Part shown: positions 9,237 to 18,389 of the stretch, piece by piece | Layout of the letters: each line of letters starts with the position of its first letter | How positions within the stretch are numbered: the first letter of the stretch is position 1 | Source of the DNA: an uncultured Pirellula sp. | GTDB lineage: Bacteria; Planctomycetota; Planctomycetia; Pirellulales; Pirellulaceae | DNA: 64,000 nt | NCBI GenBank assembly: GCA_903892355.1 | Contig: CAITIE010000069.1 | Span: 24,618 to 88,617 of the forward strand | Direction: 5' to 3' | Program-made: the position numbers and the translations under genes | Notes under the pieces: model-generated | Database searches by the model: none | Told to the model about the DNA's origin: nothing | What the model saw: the letters and a program-made list of their open reading frames with translations, nothing else

Positions 9237-11432
9237 TTATTCGACTTCGGAGGTCACGACATCGAGTACTCGGAGTTCGCAATGCTCCAGCAATTTCCCC
9301 ATGGGGCGGATCAACGCGCGATAAAGACTCCAAGAACCCAACGCCCATGGAATGGCCAGAAGGAGTGCCAGTGGGACTGGGGCCATCGCTGGAACGAACC
9401 GGCTGACTAGAAACTCGACTCCGAGCGGGGCGAGGCTCAAACAAAACATGGTGGGGATCAACGTCGAGAGGAGCAAGGTCATGACAACCGCCTTCCAGTT
9501 GAAACGCTTGGGCTGGATCCCGCCAACGGGTAATCCAAACGGGGCCAAGATCGATTGGAGGTTTGTTACGAGGAAGTAAACCGGAATGAAGGTCAGAATC
9601 GCTAGCAGGGAGTAGAGAAGTTTATCCAAGGGGATGCGCCAGTAGATCCCAATCCCGATGCAAGTCAGTGCGGCTACCGCGAATGAAGGGATGCCATAGG
9701 CAATATTGCGACCGTTTAAGATCCGATGCCTGGGTATTGGGGACAGGACCCACGCGCGGAAGCCCGAGCGATCGAACCCAAACAAGTTGCCTAGGAAGCC
9801 TGAGCAAGTGTAAAGACAGAATCCTGCAATCCCCAAGGCGAGGAACGTGTCCAAAAACGGATTGGCCGCCGGTTTCCAGTAACCCATGACGAACAGCAGA
9901 ATGATCGGCTGGATGAAGGGACCCATCAACTGTAGCTTCAGCTCAGGCGCTCGCCATATCGAAATCCATGTTTGGGCGACAATGGCGGACAAGGTGTCAT
10001 CCAGCATCGGAAAGGTGCGCTCCATCCATGCGGTTCTTTCCCCTGAGCTTTCCAGCGGCCCAGCATTGGAACCGGTCTGGCTAACCCTCGTCTGGCTAAC
10101 GACTCGGGAGGATGTTGCAACCTCGTTGGGTTTGGACATGCCGGGATCGGAACCGAAACCGTGCTGATAGTACCGCAATGTCGTCGCATAGTTTCGTCGT
10201 AACGACCATGCTGAGATCGCCAGCATCCCAGGAACCAAACAAAGCGATTTCCAAGGTGACTTCGGAACCGACTCGGCACATGCCGCAAACCAAAAAGGGG
10301 GGGCAGTCAAATCGAGCCAACCCAAGGCCGTGTCCAACAACCCCTTGAACTCATTGAAGGATGCCGCAATAGAGGCAGGTACCGTGTCAGCAGATACCGT
10401 GTCAGCAGCAGGTACCGTGTCAGCAGCAGGTACCGTGGTTGGTGCTGATCCAAGCGGGACTTCGGACGGGGATTCTGGAGGGAGTGACTCGTCGACTTTT
10501 CGCGCGATGTTTCCATCCGTGTTTCCATCCGTGTTTCCCTCACGCAGGCTCTCGTCGAGCGAAGGAAGCGGTGCGTTGGGAGGCAACGTGCTATCGGGAA
10601 GCACCGTCGGTGGCGGGGGCAGGACGCTATTCAGGTTGGGCCTTGTAATGCGAGCAATGTAGGAGGTGATTTGACTGATCGACAGACCAACTCCGGCTAT
10701 GGTGACGCCCACGATAAACGGCAACAGCAACATCACCAATCGCCTGCGCTTAGGATTGGCGACCCACGCCGATAGGATGCTTCGCAAGTGAGATGTCAGC
10801 GCTGTGATCATCATCAAGTACGCCAGCAACGGGATAGCGATCAAAAGGACCGAGGGGCCATGCGAAATCGATCCGCCAAGGATCAATCCGATGCAGATGC
10901 ACGTGAAATAGATAAAGGGCAAGTTGCCCAAGGAAAGGATGTAGTTCAGGGAAAAGACATGGCTTGGGGAAATTGGCAAATGCATGATCCGGTCCATGCT
11001 GACCCCATCGCTCCGAGTTAGCTCCGTCGAGATCTCGATGATCCAAAATAGAAGGAAGGCGAACACCAGACCATTCCAAACATACAACGCGTAGTCCACG
11101 GAACTAGCGTTTCGATAGAGAGCGAATCCAGCGATGGCACCGATGAGCACGGCGAAGATCGTCCCCATACTGATTGCCGAATAGAAGACAAAAACGATCA
11201 CCTTGCCGAGGATCGATTCTCGAGACCAGCGGTTCGCTACGATGCGCGATTGAAGGAATAGAATCGCGCTGAAATGCTGAATGCACGTCCGAATCCAACC
11301 GGACAATGAGGCTTGGTCAGCGATGCTAACACGCCGCGATGACTGGTCTCTCGAGGGTAGGGGAGAGGATGGCAAGTTAGGGGAGGGCAGGGCAGGGGAG
11401 GGCAGGGGAGTGCCGGCAGACTGAGGGGTCAT
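9237..11432 (-). CDS. ABC transporter permease-like polytopic membrane protein
   Basis: The 731-residue protein has two membrane blocks, at about residues 75-265 and 380-700, each with several hydrophobic helices, as in ABC-2-type exporters. They are separated by a hydrophilic low-complexity insert (about residues 275-355) built from short DNA repeats. The ATG overlaps the TGA of the upstream ATPase gene (ATGA), so the two are translationally coupled and surely form one transporter. The N-terminal 35 residues are Pro/Ser-rich because they are encoded by a cluster of overlapping GGGNAGGG octamers. The transported substrate is unknown. Confidence 0.82.
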   Translation of the reverse strand: MTPQSAGTPLPSPALPSPNLPSSPLPSRDQSSRRVSIADQASLSGWIRTCIQHFSAILFLQSRIVANRWSRESILGKVIVFVFYSAISMGTIFAVLIGAIAGFALYRNASSVDYALYVWNGLVFAFLLFWIIEISTELTRSDGVSMDRIMHLPISPSHVFSLNYILSLGNLPFIYFTCICIGLILGGSISHGPSVLLIAIPLLAYLMMITALTSHLRSILSAWVANPKRRRLVMLLLPFIVGVTIAGVGLSISQITSYIARITRPNLNSVLPPPPTVLPDSTLPPNAPLPSLDESLREGNTDGNTDGNIARKVDESLPPESPSEVPLGSAPTTVPAADTVPAADTVSADTVPASIAASFNEFKGLLDTALGWLDLTAPPFWFAACAESVPKSPWKSLCLVPGMLAISAWSLRRNYATTLRYYQHGFGSDPGMSKPNEVATSSRVVSQTRVSQTGSNAGPLESSGERTAWMERTFPMLDDTLSAIVAQTWISIWRAPELKLQLMGPFIQPIILLFVMGYWKPAANPFLDTFLALGIAGFCLYTCSGFLGNLFGFDRSGFRAWVLSPIPRHRILNGRNIAYGIPSFAVAALTCIGIGIYWRIPLDKLLYSLLAILTFIPVYFLVTNLQSILAPFGLPVGGIQPKRFNWKAVVMTLLLSTLIPTMFCLSLAPLGVEFLVSRFVPAMAPVPLALLLAIPWALGSWSLYRALIRPMGKLLEHCELRVLDVVTSEVE
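10381..10536. repeat. Short tandem repeats inside the permease gene
   Basis: Units of 15 and 18 bases beginning ACCGTGTCAGCAG (10381-10395, 10396-10413, 10414-10431) are followed by a 12-base unit GTTTCCATCCGT (10507-10518, 10519-10530, partial to 10536). Both keep the reading frame and encode DTVPAA-type and NTDG-type repeats in the hydrophilic insert. Confidence 0.85.
11355..11407 (+). repeat. Cluster of six GGGNAGGG (KOPS-like) octamers, rightward
   Basis: Octamers start at 11355, 11380, 11385, 11390, 11395 and 11400 on the plus strand; the last five overlap with a 5-base period. They lie at the 5' end of the ABC permease gene (minus strand) and dictate its Pro/Ser-rich N-terminus. Confidence 0.65.
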
Positions 11433-12292
11433 AGTGTTGCGTCCCCACCGTTGGTCTTCTCTGTTTCGAGGGTTGTTGGTCCAACAATCGCAACCTGGCT
11501 ACCTGTCTGGCTGGTGCGTGCTGAGGTCTCCGTGGCATCCAGCCAGTCCAGCGTTGCAGCGGATCCATTTTCCGTGCCAGCAACTTCGATGAACTTCTTT
11601 TCGAGCGAACCTGATTCGAGGATTTCCTGCATGGAATTTTGGAGGACCAGTTTGCCACTGACGATCACACCGACATGCGTGCAAAGTCGCTGCACGATTT
11701 CTAAGACGTGGGAGGTTAGGAAGACGGTGGCACCACGCTGAGTGAACTGCAACAAAAGATCTCGAATGACTAACGATGCGACGGCATCCACACCTTCGAA
11801 GGGTTCATCGAGAAAAAGTAGCTTTGGATTGGATAGAAGAGCTGCGGCTAATGATAGTTTTTTTCGCATCCCATGCGAGTAATCGATGGTCAATTTTTTC
11901 GTTTCACGATCGAGGCTCAGCAGGGACAAAAGCTCCGACGAACGCTTGCGAATCTCATCGCGTTCGAGACCATGAATGCGACCTATGAAGGTCAAATAAT
12001 CTGTGGCTGTCAGGTTGTCGAAGAGTGCCAGGTTTTCAGGGATCACGCCGATTTGGCGCTTAGCCTCTAAGGATTGTTTCGGGTCGAGCATGTCGCATCC
12101 GAGGACGCGAATCGAGCCGCTGGTGGGAGCCAATAGCCCCGTCAGCATTTTGATCGTAGTCGATTTGCCTGCGCCATTAGGGCCGAGAAAGCCGTAGAAC
12201 GTGCCTGGCTCTACCGTTAAGTTCAGCGTGTCTACCGCGAGCCTGCCGTGGAAGGCTCGACAGAGTGAATCGGTGGAAATAACAGCGTTCAT
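11429..12292 (-). CDS. ABC transporter ATP-binding protein
   Basis: This 287-residue ATPase has a Walker A motif at GFLGPNGAGKSTTIKML (near residue 40), a Q-loop at IGVIPENLALFDNLTA, a signature-type sequence YSHGMRKKLSLAAALL and a Walker B at PKLLFLDEPFEGVDA, followed by the H-loop TSHVL. This is the pattern of the ABC-2/NatA-like exporter ATPases. The canonical LSGGQ is replaced by YSHGMRK, common in this subgroup. It is the first gene of a two-gene unit; its stop overlaps the permease start by four bases. The C-terminal 50 residues are variable and Thr/Ser-rich. Confidence 0.93.
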   Translation of the reverse strand: MNAVISTDSLCRAFHGRLAVDTLNLTVEPGTFYGFLGPNGAGKSTTIKMLTGLLAPTSGSIRVLGCDMLDPKQSLEAKRQIGVIPENLALFDNLTATDYLTFIGRIHGLERDEIRKRSSELLSLLSLDRETKKLTIDYSHGMRKKLSLAAALLSNPKLLFLDEPFEGVDAVASLVIRDLLLQFTQRGATVFLTSHVLEIVQRLCTHVGVIVSGKLVLQNSMQEILESGSLEKKFIEVAGTENGSAATLDWLDATETSARTSQTGSQVAIVGPTTLETEKTNGGDATL

Positions 12293-12519
12293 AGGGTGGA
12301 TTGGAGTGCTTCGTTAGTTTGCTCTGGACGACCACAATATCTTCGAGTTTCGAAAAATCATACTCCTGGAATCGGGCTCTGGGCTAACGAGACCCGTAAT
12401 TCGCTCTGGCTGGTAACTCGACCTTTGCCGTACTCCATTCGAATTGCCGCTACAATTCTTGGGAACACGTTGTTTTGCGGATTTATTTTTCAGTCGAAAC
12501 TTGGTGATGGGGCCCGACG

Positions 12520-15500
12520 TTGGCGAGACGAAAGAAATCTCCTAGTTCCTACTCCCTCGAGGCGCTGCGTGCGATTCTCGATCAAGAGTTTTCATTACCA
12601 AAGCTTGGAGCAGCGTCGGAATTGCTCGGTGCGTTTGGCCTCAGTCGTACCGCCAATCGACCCGCAAGTGACCGCTCCGACGTCGCTGATAAGTCGGAAG
12701 TTGGAGATGCCGGCCATGGAAAAAACTCCAAGTCAAACGCTTCGCGACGAACGGAATTGACGCGTTCGGAACTATGGCAACCACGTTTCCAAAAGATATT
12801 GGACCGGTTGCCTGCGACACTTGCCAAGTTGACGATGCCTGTCGAGGACGAGATCCAGTTCCTCGGAACGCATGCTTCTACCATCGTTGAAGCTGCCTAT
12901 CGGACCCCCACCGATGAGTTCCTAGTCTTCGTATCGACCGATTGGAACCTGGGTTGCGGTTGCACGTGCCCAGCGAGTGCTGGGCGAGGGCACTGCGCTC
13001 ATACCGCGCGTTTGCTACAGCGAGTCAGCAAAGACCTCGCTCATCCGGAATTCGAGCTCGCTCAAACGGTTTCTGAGGGAGTCTTTTCCGACGAAGGCTT
13101 CCGATTGGTGGATTATTTGCCCGACCCAGGCCTTACGCAATTGAACGGACTCGATCGTTTGATCGCGTTACCCAAGTGGACGGAACAAGCTGAATCGATT
13201 CGAGTCGATCGCATTCCTCGTAGACGCTCGCGGGTCGTCTGGCACATCGAGTTGCATTGGGGGGTCGGAATCACCCCACACCTTCAAGTCGCGAACAAAA
13301 AGGGAAACGGTTGGAATCGCCCAAAAGAGATCGAGTTTGCCGAATTGTGGAGCAGCGGGATTGAATTGAGCGAAGCGGATAAACGCGTTCGAAAATGGAT
13401 CGAGCATGAACTTGCCGGAAATGATTTGCCAGTCATCGACATCCTGGAAACTCTCGTCGGACAACCCAATGTGTTTCTTGGCCATGGGGAAGTGGAAGTT
13501 ATTCTGAGCGATGGCTGCATTGTTGTCCATGAGATTCCTAAAGCACGCAAGCTGCGACTCTGTTTTCGCGAGGAAGCTCAATGGCCTTCGGCGAACGTTT
13601 GTTTCTTAGAAAATGGGATTGTGATCGTCTCTGAGATCGCCCGAAAAGTTGCGGTCGCGCGATTCGATGCGAAGCAAACAGAGATGCTTCACGAACTGCG
13701 CCGTATCGCTGATATTCCAGCCAAGCATCGCGATGCGGTTTTGCAAAAGATGGAGATGCTGCAGTCGGTTCTCAATGTCGAGTTGCCGCCGCAGGAAGAG
13801 ATCGCGGTCGCGGAGCTCGATGCCAAACCGGTGATGCTACTTAAAAGTTTTCGTGATGGAGTCTTAGAGTACGGACTTCGCGTGCGCGATGCCAAGGGCA
13901 TTCTGCATCGTCCTGGACAAGGATCTTTATTCCACATCGATCGCAGCGGAGCGACGCCGACGCAGTGGGTTCGATCTGCGGCCAAAGAAATCGAACTTTG
14001 CCAGCAGTGGCAAGATCGCCTCGGGATCCAAGTTGCTAACTGGGACGGAGCCATCGAGGACTTCAGCGAAGCGATGCAACTCGTCGGTTCCTTAAAGGAA
14101 AACTCTCGTGATGGCCGACTCTTCGATCAAGCTGGAGTGGTTGTCGATGTTAGTGCGGTTGACGAAGTTCCAACGGCAAATCGTATCGAAGTGCTTTGGG
14201 ATCCTAAGAGCGAAGCCAAGCCGCAAATAGCCGGCACCATCGGCATCGCAAACTTGCGAGTTGCCATCGAACGAAAACGGGACTGGTTCCAATTGGCTGG
14301 TGAGTGCCAGCTGGGAGAATCATCGATCGGCCTCCAGCAATTGCTTGAGGCGATCGATGATAGCGAATCTGTCCGGGATGGTATAGCAGCGGGGCGGGGC
14401 AGGGGGGGTAACGATGGGAACGAGTTCGTTCGCGTTGGGGATTTGGGATGGGCGAAAATCTCCACCGAGTTGCGACGGAATTTGAAGCAACTGCGAGAGT
14501 CGGTGCATAGCGAACGCAAGATTTTGAAATTCGATCATTCCGCGGCGATCGAGATGCGAGCGCTTCAGCAACGCCTTCCGATACAAACCCATAAGGCGTG
14601 GGAGGAATGCTTGGATCGAGTCGCTAGCGCGCAGTCGATGGAGCCCACGTTGCCCGGCGGGTTCGCAGCGTCGCTGCGCGACTACCAGCTCGATGGTTAT
14701 CGGTGGATGCGACGGTTGTGCGAATGGGGCGTAGGCGGTGTTTTAGCCGATGACATGGGTCTCGGTAAAACCGTGCAAACATTGGGCGTGCTGCTCGACA
14801 GGGCAGGGGAGGGACCATCGCTCGTCATCGCACCGACATCGGTCGGTTTCAATTGGATGCGGGAGACAGAACGATTCGCTCCTGGAATCCAAGCCCATCT
14901 CTATCGCGAAACCGATCGCGACGATTTTCTTCGTGGCGTGGGACCCCATCAATTGGTGGTCGCTAGTTACGGATTGGCGTTGCGAGACATCGAGAAACTC
15001 AAACAAGTCGAGTGGAATATTCTCGTTCTCGATGAAGCGCAAGCGATCAAGAACGGGAGGAGTAAAACCTCGCAAGCGATCGCGGATCTCGGATCCAAGT
15101 GGACGGTCGCGCTGACGGGGACTCCGGTTGAAAATCATCTCGGTGAATTGTGGAGTTTGTTCCATACCGTCGCGCCGGGTGTCTTCGGGTCATGGGATCA
15201 GTTCCGTATTCGATTTGCTAGCCCCATCGAAAAAGACAACGATCCTGAGCGGCGAGATGCCCTGCGGAAACGATTGTTGCCTTTTGTTCTACGAAGGACA
15301 AAAAAAGAAGTGCTCAGCGATCTTCCGTCACGGACGGAAATGAATCTGATGGTCGAGTTGAGCCCCGCGGAACGCAAGCGTTACGATGCGGTTCGCGCGA
15401 GTGCCATCCGCGAAGCGGAGACCATTGCTAAATCCTCCGAGGATCAAGAGCAACGCTTCCGGATCTTGGCGATATTGACCCGATTGCGTCAGTTGGCATG

Positions 15501-16056
15501 CCATCCTCGGCTGGTGGATGAATCGTGGAATGAATCCTCCGCGAAACTGGATCAGCTCAAAGAGACGCTGTTGCAACTCCGAGAAGAAGGGCATCGTGTG
15601 TTGGTCTTCAGCCAATTCGTCCAGCACTTGCAGTTGATCCGTGCCATGCTTGACAAGGAGAGCATCACCTACCAGTATCTCGATGGCTCGACGCCGGCCA
15701 AAGCAAGGCAGATCGAGGTGGATCGGTTCCAAAACGGAAATGCCAGCGTGTTTTTGATTTCGCTCAAGGCGGGTGGCACCGGGTTGAACCTAACGGCGGC
15801 TGACTATGTCGTTCATATGGATCCATGGTGGAACCCAGCGGTCGAGGATCAAGCCACCGATCGGGCGCACCGCATTGGGCAGACCAAGCCGGTCATGGTC
15901 TATCGCATTATCGCGCAGCAGACGATTGAAGAAGAGATTCTTAAACTCCATGAAACCAAACGCGATTTGATCGCGGGGGTGCTCGACGGGGCCGAGGGTG
16001 CAGCCAAGCTAACCACTGCGGACTTGATCGCGCTTATCCGAGGCGAGCATGCTTAG
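12520..16056 (+). CDS. SNF2-family helicase with SWIM zinc finger
   Basis: The 1178-residue protein starts at TTG 12520, the first possible start after an in-frame stop at 12505, giving MARRKKSPSS. A SWIM-type finger (C-T-C, then C-A-H, residues 148-161) follows an N-terminal helical region. After a long middle region come the helicase core motifs: motif I DDMGLGKTVQTLG (about 743), motif II LDEAQAIKN (about 835), motif III ALTGTPVENHLGELWSLF, then helicase C with VLVFSQFVQHLQ, SLKAGGTGLNLT and DQATDRAHRIGQ. These ATP-driven DNA translocases remodel protein-DNA complexes; the bacterial role is unsettled. Two low-complexity spots (AAGRGRGGN near residue 625 and RAGEG near 760) coincide with GGGNAGGG octamers. 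Confidence 0.93.
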   Translation: MARRKKSPSSYSLEALRAILDQEFSLPKLGAASELLGAFGLSRTANRPASDRSDVADKSEVGDAGHGKNSKSNASRRTELTRSELWQPRFQKILDRLPATLAKLTMPVEDEIQFLGTHASTIVEAAYRTPTDEFLVFVSTDWNLGCGCTCPASAGRGHCAHTARLLQRVSKDLAHPEFELAQTVSEGVFSDEGFRLVDYLPDPGLTQLNGLDRLIALPKWTEQAESIRVDRIPRRRSRVVWHIELHWGVGITPHLQVANKKGNGWNRPKEIEFAELWSSGIELSEADKRVRKWIEHELAGNDLPVIDILETLVGQPNVFLGHGEVEVILSDGCIVVHEIPKARKLRLCFREEAQWPSANVCFLENGIVIVSEIARKVAVARFDAKQTEMLHELRRIADIPAKHRDAVLQKMEMLQSVLNVELPPQEEIAVAELDAKPVMLLKSFRDGVLEYGLRVRDAKGILHRPGQGSLFHIDRSGATPTQWVRSAAKEIELCQQWQDRLGIQVANWDGAIEDFSEAMQLVGSLKENSRDGRLFDQAGVVVDVSAVDEVPTANRIEVLWDPKSEAKPQIAGTIGIANLRVAIERKRDWFQLAGECQLGESSIGLQQLLEAIDDSESVRDGIAAGRGRGGNDGNEFVRVGDLGWAKISTELRRNLKQLRESVHSERKILKFDHSAAIEMRALQQRLPIQTHKAWEECLDRVASAQSMEPTLPGGFAASLRDYQLDGYRWMRRLCEWGVGGVLADDMGLGKTVQTLGVLLDRAGEGPSLVIAPTSVGFNWMRETERFAPGIQAHLYRETDRDDFLRGVGPHQLVVASYGLALRDIEKLKQVEWNILVLDEAQAIKNGRSKTSQAIADLGSKWTVALTGTPVENHLGELWSLFHTVAPGVFGSWDQFRIRFASPIEKDNDPERRDALRKRLLPFVLRRTKKEVLSDLPSRTEMNLMVELSPAERKRYDAVRASAIREAETIAKSSEDQEQRFRILAILTRLRQLACHPRLVDESWNESSAKLDQLKETLLQLREEGHRVLVFSQFVQHLQLIRAMLDKESITYQYLDGSTPAKARQIEVDRFQNGNASVFLISLKAGGTGLNLTAADYVVHMDPWWNPAVEDQATDRAHRIGQTKPVMVYRIIAQQTIEEEILKLHETKRDLIAGVLDGAEGAAKLTTADLIALIRGEHA
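14397..14404 (+). repeat. GGGCAGGG (KOPS-like) octamer in the SNF2 gene
   Basis: GGGCAGGG is embedded in a G-run (14391-14408) that encodes the Gly/Arg stretch GRGRGG in an otherwise ordinary helicase. It points rightward. Confidence 0.55.
14801..14813 (+). repeat. Two overlapping GGGNAGGG octamers in the SNF2 gene
   Basis: GGGCAGGG (14801-14808) and GGGGAGGG (14806-14813) overlap, pointing rightward, between motifs I and Ia of the helicase. Confidence 0.55.
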
Positions 16057-16077
16057 CTGGGGTGATGGGCCAGAGCA

Positions 16078-16085
16078 GGGCAGGG
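16078..16085 (+). repeat. GGGCAGGG (KOPS-like) octamer between convergent genes
   Basis: A rightward octamer lies in the 32-base gap between the SNF2 gene and the YdjM-like gene. Confidence 0.55.
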
Positions 16086-16088
16086 GAG

Positions 16089-16814
16089 TTAGCGAATCCA
16101 GTTGCCCGACTGCTCGCGGACCATGTTGAACCAATCGGTCGCCGTGTGAGGGATGTTGTGCTGGTGCTGGTATCCGAATCGTTGCATGATCCCTTCGTCG
16201 TGGTATGCCAGAACGCCCAGCAGGATTAGCAAGGCGTAGGTCATGAGATTGGGAATACGATTTTCACCCCAGAATTTGAGCGCGGTTCCAAAGCTGTGCT
16301 TGAACACGTAACGACCTCGTCGAAATTCGACCGACCAAATTTCATCGAGCAGGATATGCGACATGAAGCCGATGAAGACGGCTACGGTTTTGAAAAGTCG
16401 AAGGTTGATGTTTTCGGAGGAGGAAACCAGAAAGACGAATAGGGCGGCGATGAATGCCGCGGGCAAGCTGTGCCACATCCCGCGGTGGACCGTGTATCGT
16501 CGGAACAGTTCTGCGATGCCGAACCGGAGGAAGAAGTAGATGCCGCCGGTGATCAGGAGCATTGTTTCGTGGGAGAGCCCGACCCGCTCGAGCCGGCTGA
16601 CCATCAGCATCGGGACGAAGGCCGCAGCGAACGCGACGGCTTCGCGAAGCGGAATGCCCGAATCGCTATCCAAATCGGGTAGCATTCCGCTGACGGCGCA
16701 GAGCCCACCTGCGATCACGCAGCTTTCCCAAGGCATCCCAGATTGGTATCCCCCCAAGCCGAACAACGCGCCGGCGATGGTGCTGACCGTAATATGCGTT
16801 TTGAAATCGGCCAT
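16089..16814 (-). CDS. YdjM-like membrane metal-dependent hydrolase
   Basis: The 241-residue protein matches the membrane-bound metal-dependent hydrolase family (YdjM/LexA-binding-type, PF04307). It begins MADFKTHITVSTIAG with the conserved histidine, has GMLPDLDSDSG as the acidic metal motif near residue 45, YTVHRGMWHSLPAAF near residue 107 and ILLDEIWSVE near 155. Four or five hydrophobic helices are interspersed. The true reaction is not established for most members. It converges with the SNF2 gene. Confidence 0.87.
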   Translation of the reverse strand: MADFKTHITVSTIAGALFGLGGYQSGMPWESCVIAGGLCAVSGMLPDLDSDSGIPLREAVAFAAAFVPMLMVSRLERVGLSHETMLLITGGIYFFLRFGIAELFRRYTVHRGMWHSLPAAFIAALFVFLVSSSENINLRLFKTVAVFIGFMSHILLDEIWSVEFRRGRYVFKHSFGTALKFWGENRIPNLMTYALLILLGVLAYHDEGIMQRFGYQHQHNIPHTATDWFNMVREQSGNWIR

Positions 16815-16815
16815 A

Positions 16816-16849
16816 GGGCAGGGGGGAGCTTGAACGAATTAGGGCAGGG
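16816..16849 (+). repeat. Two GGGCAGGG (KOPS-like) octamers, rightward
   Basis: Octamers at 16816-16823 and 16842-16849 are each followed by extra G residues, in the gap upstream of the YdjM-like gene. They are the last rightward copies before the candidate dif site. Confidence 0.6.
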
Positions 16850-17097
16850 GGGAATACCGTTAGCGGTCGGTTCCCCTGCATTGGGGTAATTGCTACGAGC
16901 AGGGTAATACCAAGAGCTTATGGGTTGAATCAAGATTGGCTCGTGCGGAGCGAATCTTCTTTTGTGAAAACTGGCCTTCGTTCCGGTGATGGCATATGGT
17001 TATAGTCGGGCACGGCGGATTGGAAGGCTGCTGAGCTGATTGCAAGGATGGTTATTCCACTGCGATTCGCTGTTCAACTACGAGAAAGCACAATTGC

Positions 17098-17943
17098 ATG
17101 CAAACCTACGACATCATCATGTTGGTCGTTCTCGCGGCCGCGACGATTTTTGGAGCGATCAAAGGATTTGCTTGGCAAGTAGCATCGTTGGCCTCGATCA
17201 TTGCCAGTTATTTTGTTGCTAGCTATTTCCGCAACGATGTGGCCAAGGTGATCAATGCACAGCCCCCTTGGAACATGTTTTTGGCGATGTTGCTGTTGTA
17301 TTTCGGAACGAGTTTGGCGATTTGGTTGTTGTTTCGCATGATCAGCTCGTCGATCGACAAAATCCGGTTGAAGGAGTTCGATCGTCAGTTGGGAGCAGGT
17401 TTTGGACTGATTAAAGGTGCCGTGCTTTGCTGCTTGATCACCATGTTTGCCATGACGTTGTTGGGTCGAACGCAGCAGCAAGCGATCGCAAACTCACGGA
17501 GCGGTCATTACATTGGCCAAGTCCTTTCGCAAGCGGGCGGAGTATTGCCGGCCGAGGTGAAAGAGGTCATCGGGCCGGTCCTTGCGAATGTCGGGAAGCA
17601 GTTGGAGCAGAGTCGCGATCCAAACTACAACCCGCAGGTGGCTCCTGGTTTGCCAGGGGGCGATGATCCTTGGTCCAAAGGTTTGGACGCGGCGGTGAAC
17701 GCGTGGGGGCAAGAGATGACGGGTGGAGGTCAAGCACCAGCGGGAGAACGAAACACTTCGGGCGGGATCTTGAGCCGCTGGTTGAATCCCAACAATACAC
17801 CGGCTCCAAGTAATCCGCCGCCGGCGGCTCCTCTGCCGGGCAATCCGAATCCGGGCAATGTTCCGGGCGGTTTGTACCCTCCTGGTTATCCAGCGAGTTT
17901 TCCGAGCACTGGAGGGAATTTGAACCCTGGTTACAACCCGTAA
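17098..17943 (+). CDS. CvpA-family membrane protein with Pro/Gly-rich tail
   Basis: The 281-residue protein has four hydrophobic helices in its first 125 residues, starting TYDIIMLVVLAAATIFGAIKGFAWQVASL, with the family-typical KGFAWQ turn after helix 1 and GAGFGLIKGAVLCCLI for the fourth helix. This is the CvpA/colicin V production fold. Its cellular role is unclear outside E. coli, where it is tied to colicin V export and purine regulation. The last 70 residues form a disordered Pro/Asn/Gly tail (NPGNVPGGLYPPGYP), longer than in classical CvpA. Confidence 0.85.
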   Translation: MQTYDIIMLVVLAAATIFGAIKGFAWQVASLASIIASYFVASYFRNDVAKVINAQPPWNMFLAMLLLYFGTSLAIWLLFRMISSSIDKIRLKEFDRQLGAGFGLIKGAVLCCLITMFAMTLLGRTQQQAIANSRSGHYIGQVLSQAGGVLPAEVKEVIGPVLANVGKQLEQSRDPNYNPQVAPGLPGGDDPWSKGLDAAVNAWGQEMTGGGQAPAGERNTSGGILSRWLNPNNTPAPSNPPPAAPLPGNPNPGNVPGGLYPPGYPASFPSTGGNLNPGYNP

Positions 17944-17963
17944 GTCTGCCCAGGCGTCAAAAG

Positions 17964-18242
17964 CTAGCTAATCGCAATTGGCTTTGCTAGCACTTCATTT
18001 TCTCTGATTTGGCGATTTTCATTTTCTAGAATAATCAGAACTTCCGGCGCATTTTCCCAGCGGAGGCTTTTTCGTTGGAGATTGATTGCGGATAAATAGC
18101 CGGGCGTAATTGGGTCGAGCTCGTCGATCTGAGCCCAAGGTTCAAACGGGAGTGGAGGCTTGGCTCCTGTCCGGCCGCATGGCGTTGGTCGGATTCCAGA
18201 TTCGGGTTTGCCGGTTTCCAGGTTTGGATCAGAAATGAGCAC
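17964..18242 (-). CDS. Marginal small hypothetical reading frame
   Basis: A GTG-initiated frame of 92 residues ends in a plausibly protein-like segment (LQRKSLRWENAPEVLIILENENRQ). I do not recognise it. It could be a small real gene, the remnant of a longer one, or chance. It is listed because nothing else explains the stretch. Confidence 0.25.
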   Translation of the reverse strand: MLISDPNLETGKPESGIRPTPCGRTGAKPPLPFEPWAQIDELDPITPGYLSAINLQRKSLRWENAPEVLIILENENRQIRENEVLAKPIAIS

Positions 18243-18361
18243 GAGTCCGTCGACGGCTTTGGAGAGTCATGCCGTCTGGTTGCGTGGCAAGGCTTCCGAC
18301 CCAGACCGCACCAAAAAGCGATCGCCCCAGACTCCTCCTTCACCAAAACCATCCCTAAATA

Positions 18362-18389
18362 ACGTCCGATAATGTTTCTTATGTTCGGT
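18362..18389 (+). other. Candidate XerCD recombination site (dif)
   Basis: The 28-bp plan of dif is met by a XerC-like arm ACGTCCGATAA (18362-18372), a 6-base centre TGTTTC and a XerD-like arm TTATGTTCGGT (18379-18389). Against E. coli dif the XerD arm matches at 8 of 11 positions (TTATGTT plus the last T), the centre at 4 of 6, and the inner XerC arm ATAA is identical; the outer XerC arm is poor. Position supports it: it lies in a gene-poor stretch between the last rightward octamers of the left arm (16842) and the first leftward octamer (19888). It remains a by-eye candidate. Confidence 0.4.

Noticed and set aside
7880..9406. 508-residue plus-strand frame antisense to korA
   Set aside because: It is a codon-composition shadow: korA on the other strand has full family motifs, and the antisense product has no recognisable fold.
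16905..16927. Alternative dif-like sequence (TAATA ... TTATGGG)
   Set aside because: The spacing between the half-sites is 8 rather than 6 bases and the XerD arm matches poorly.
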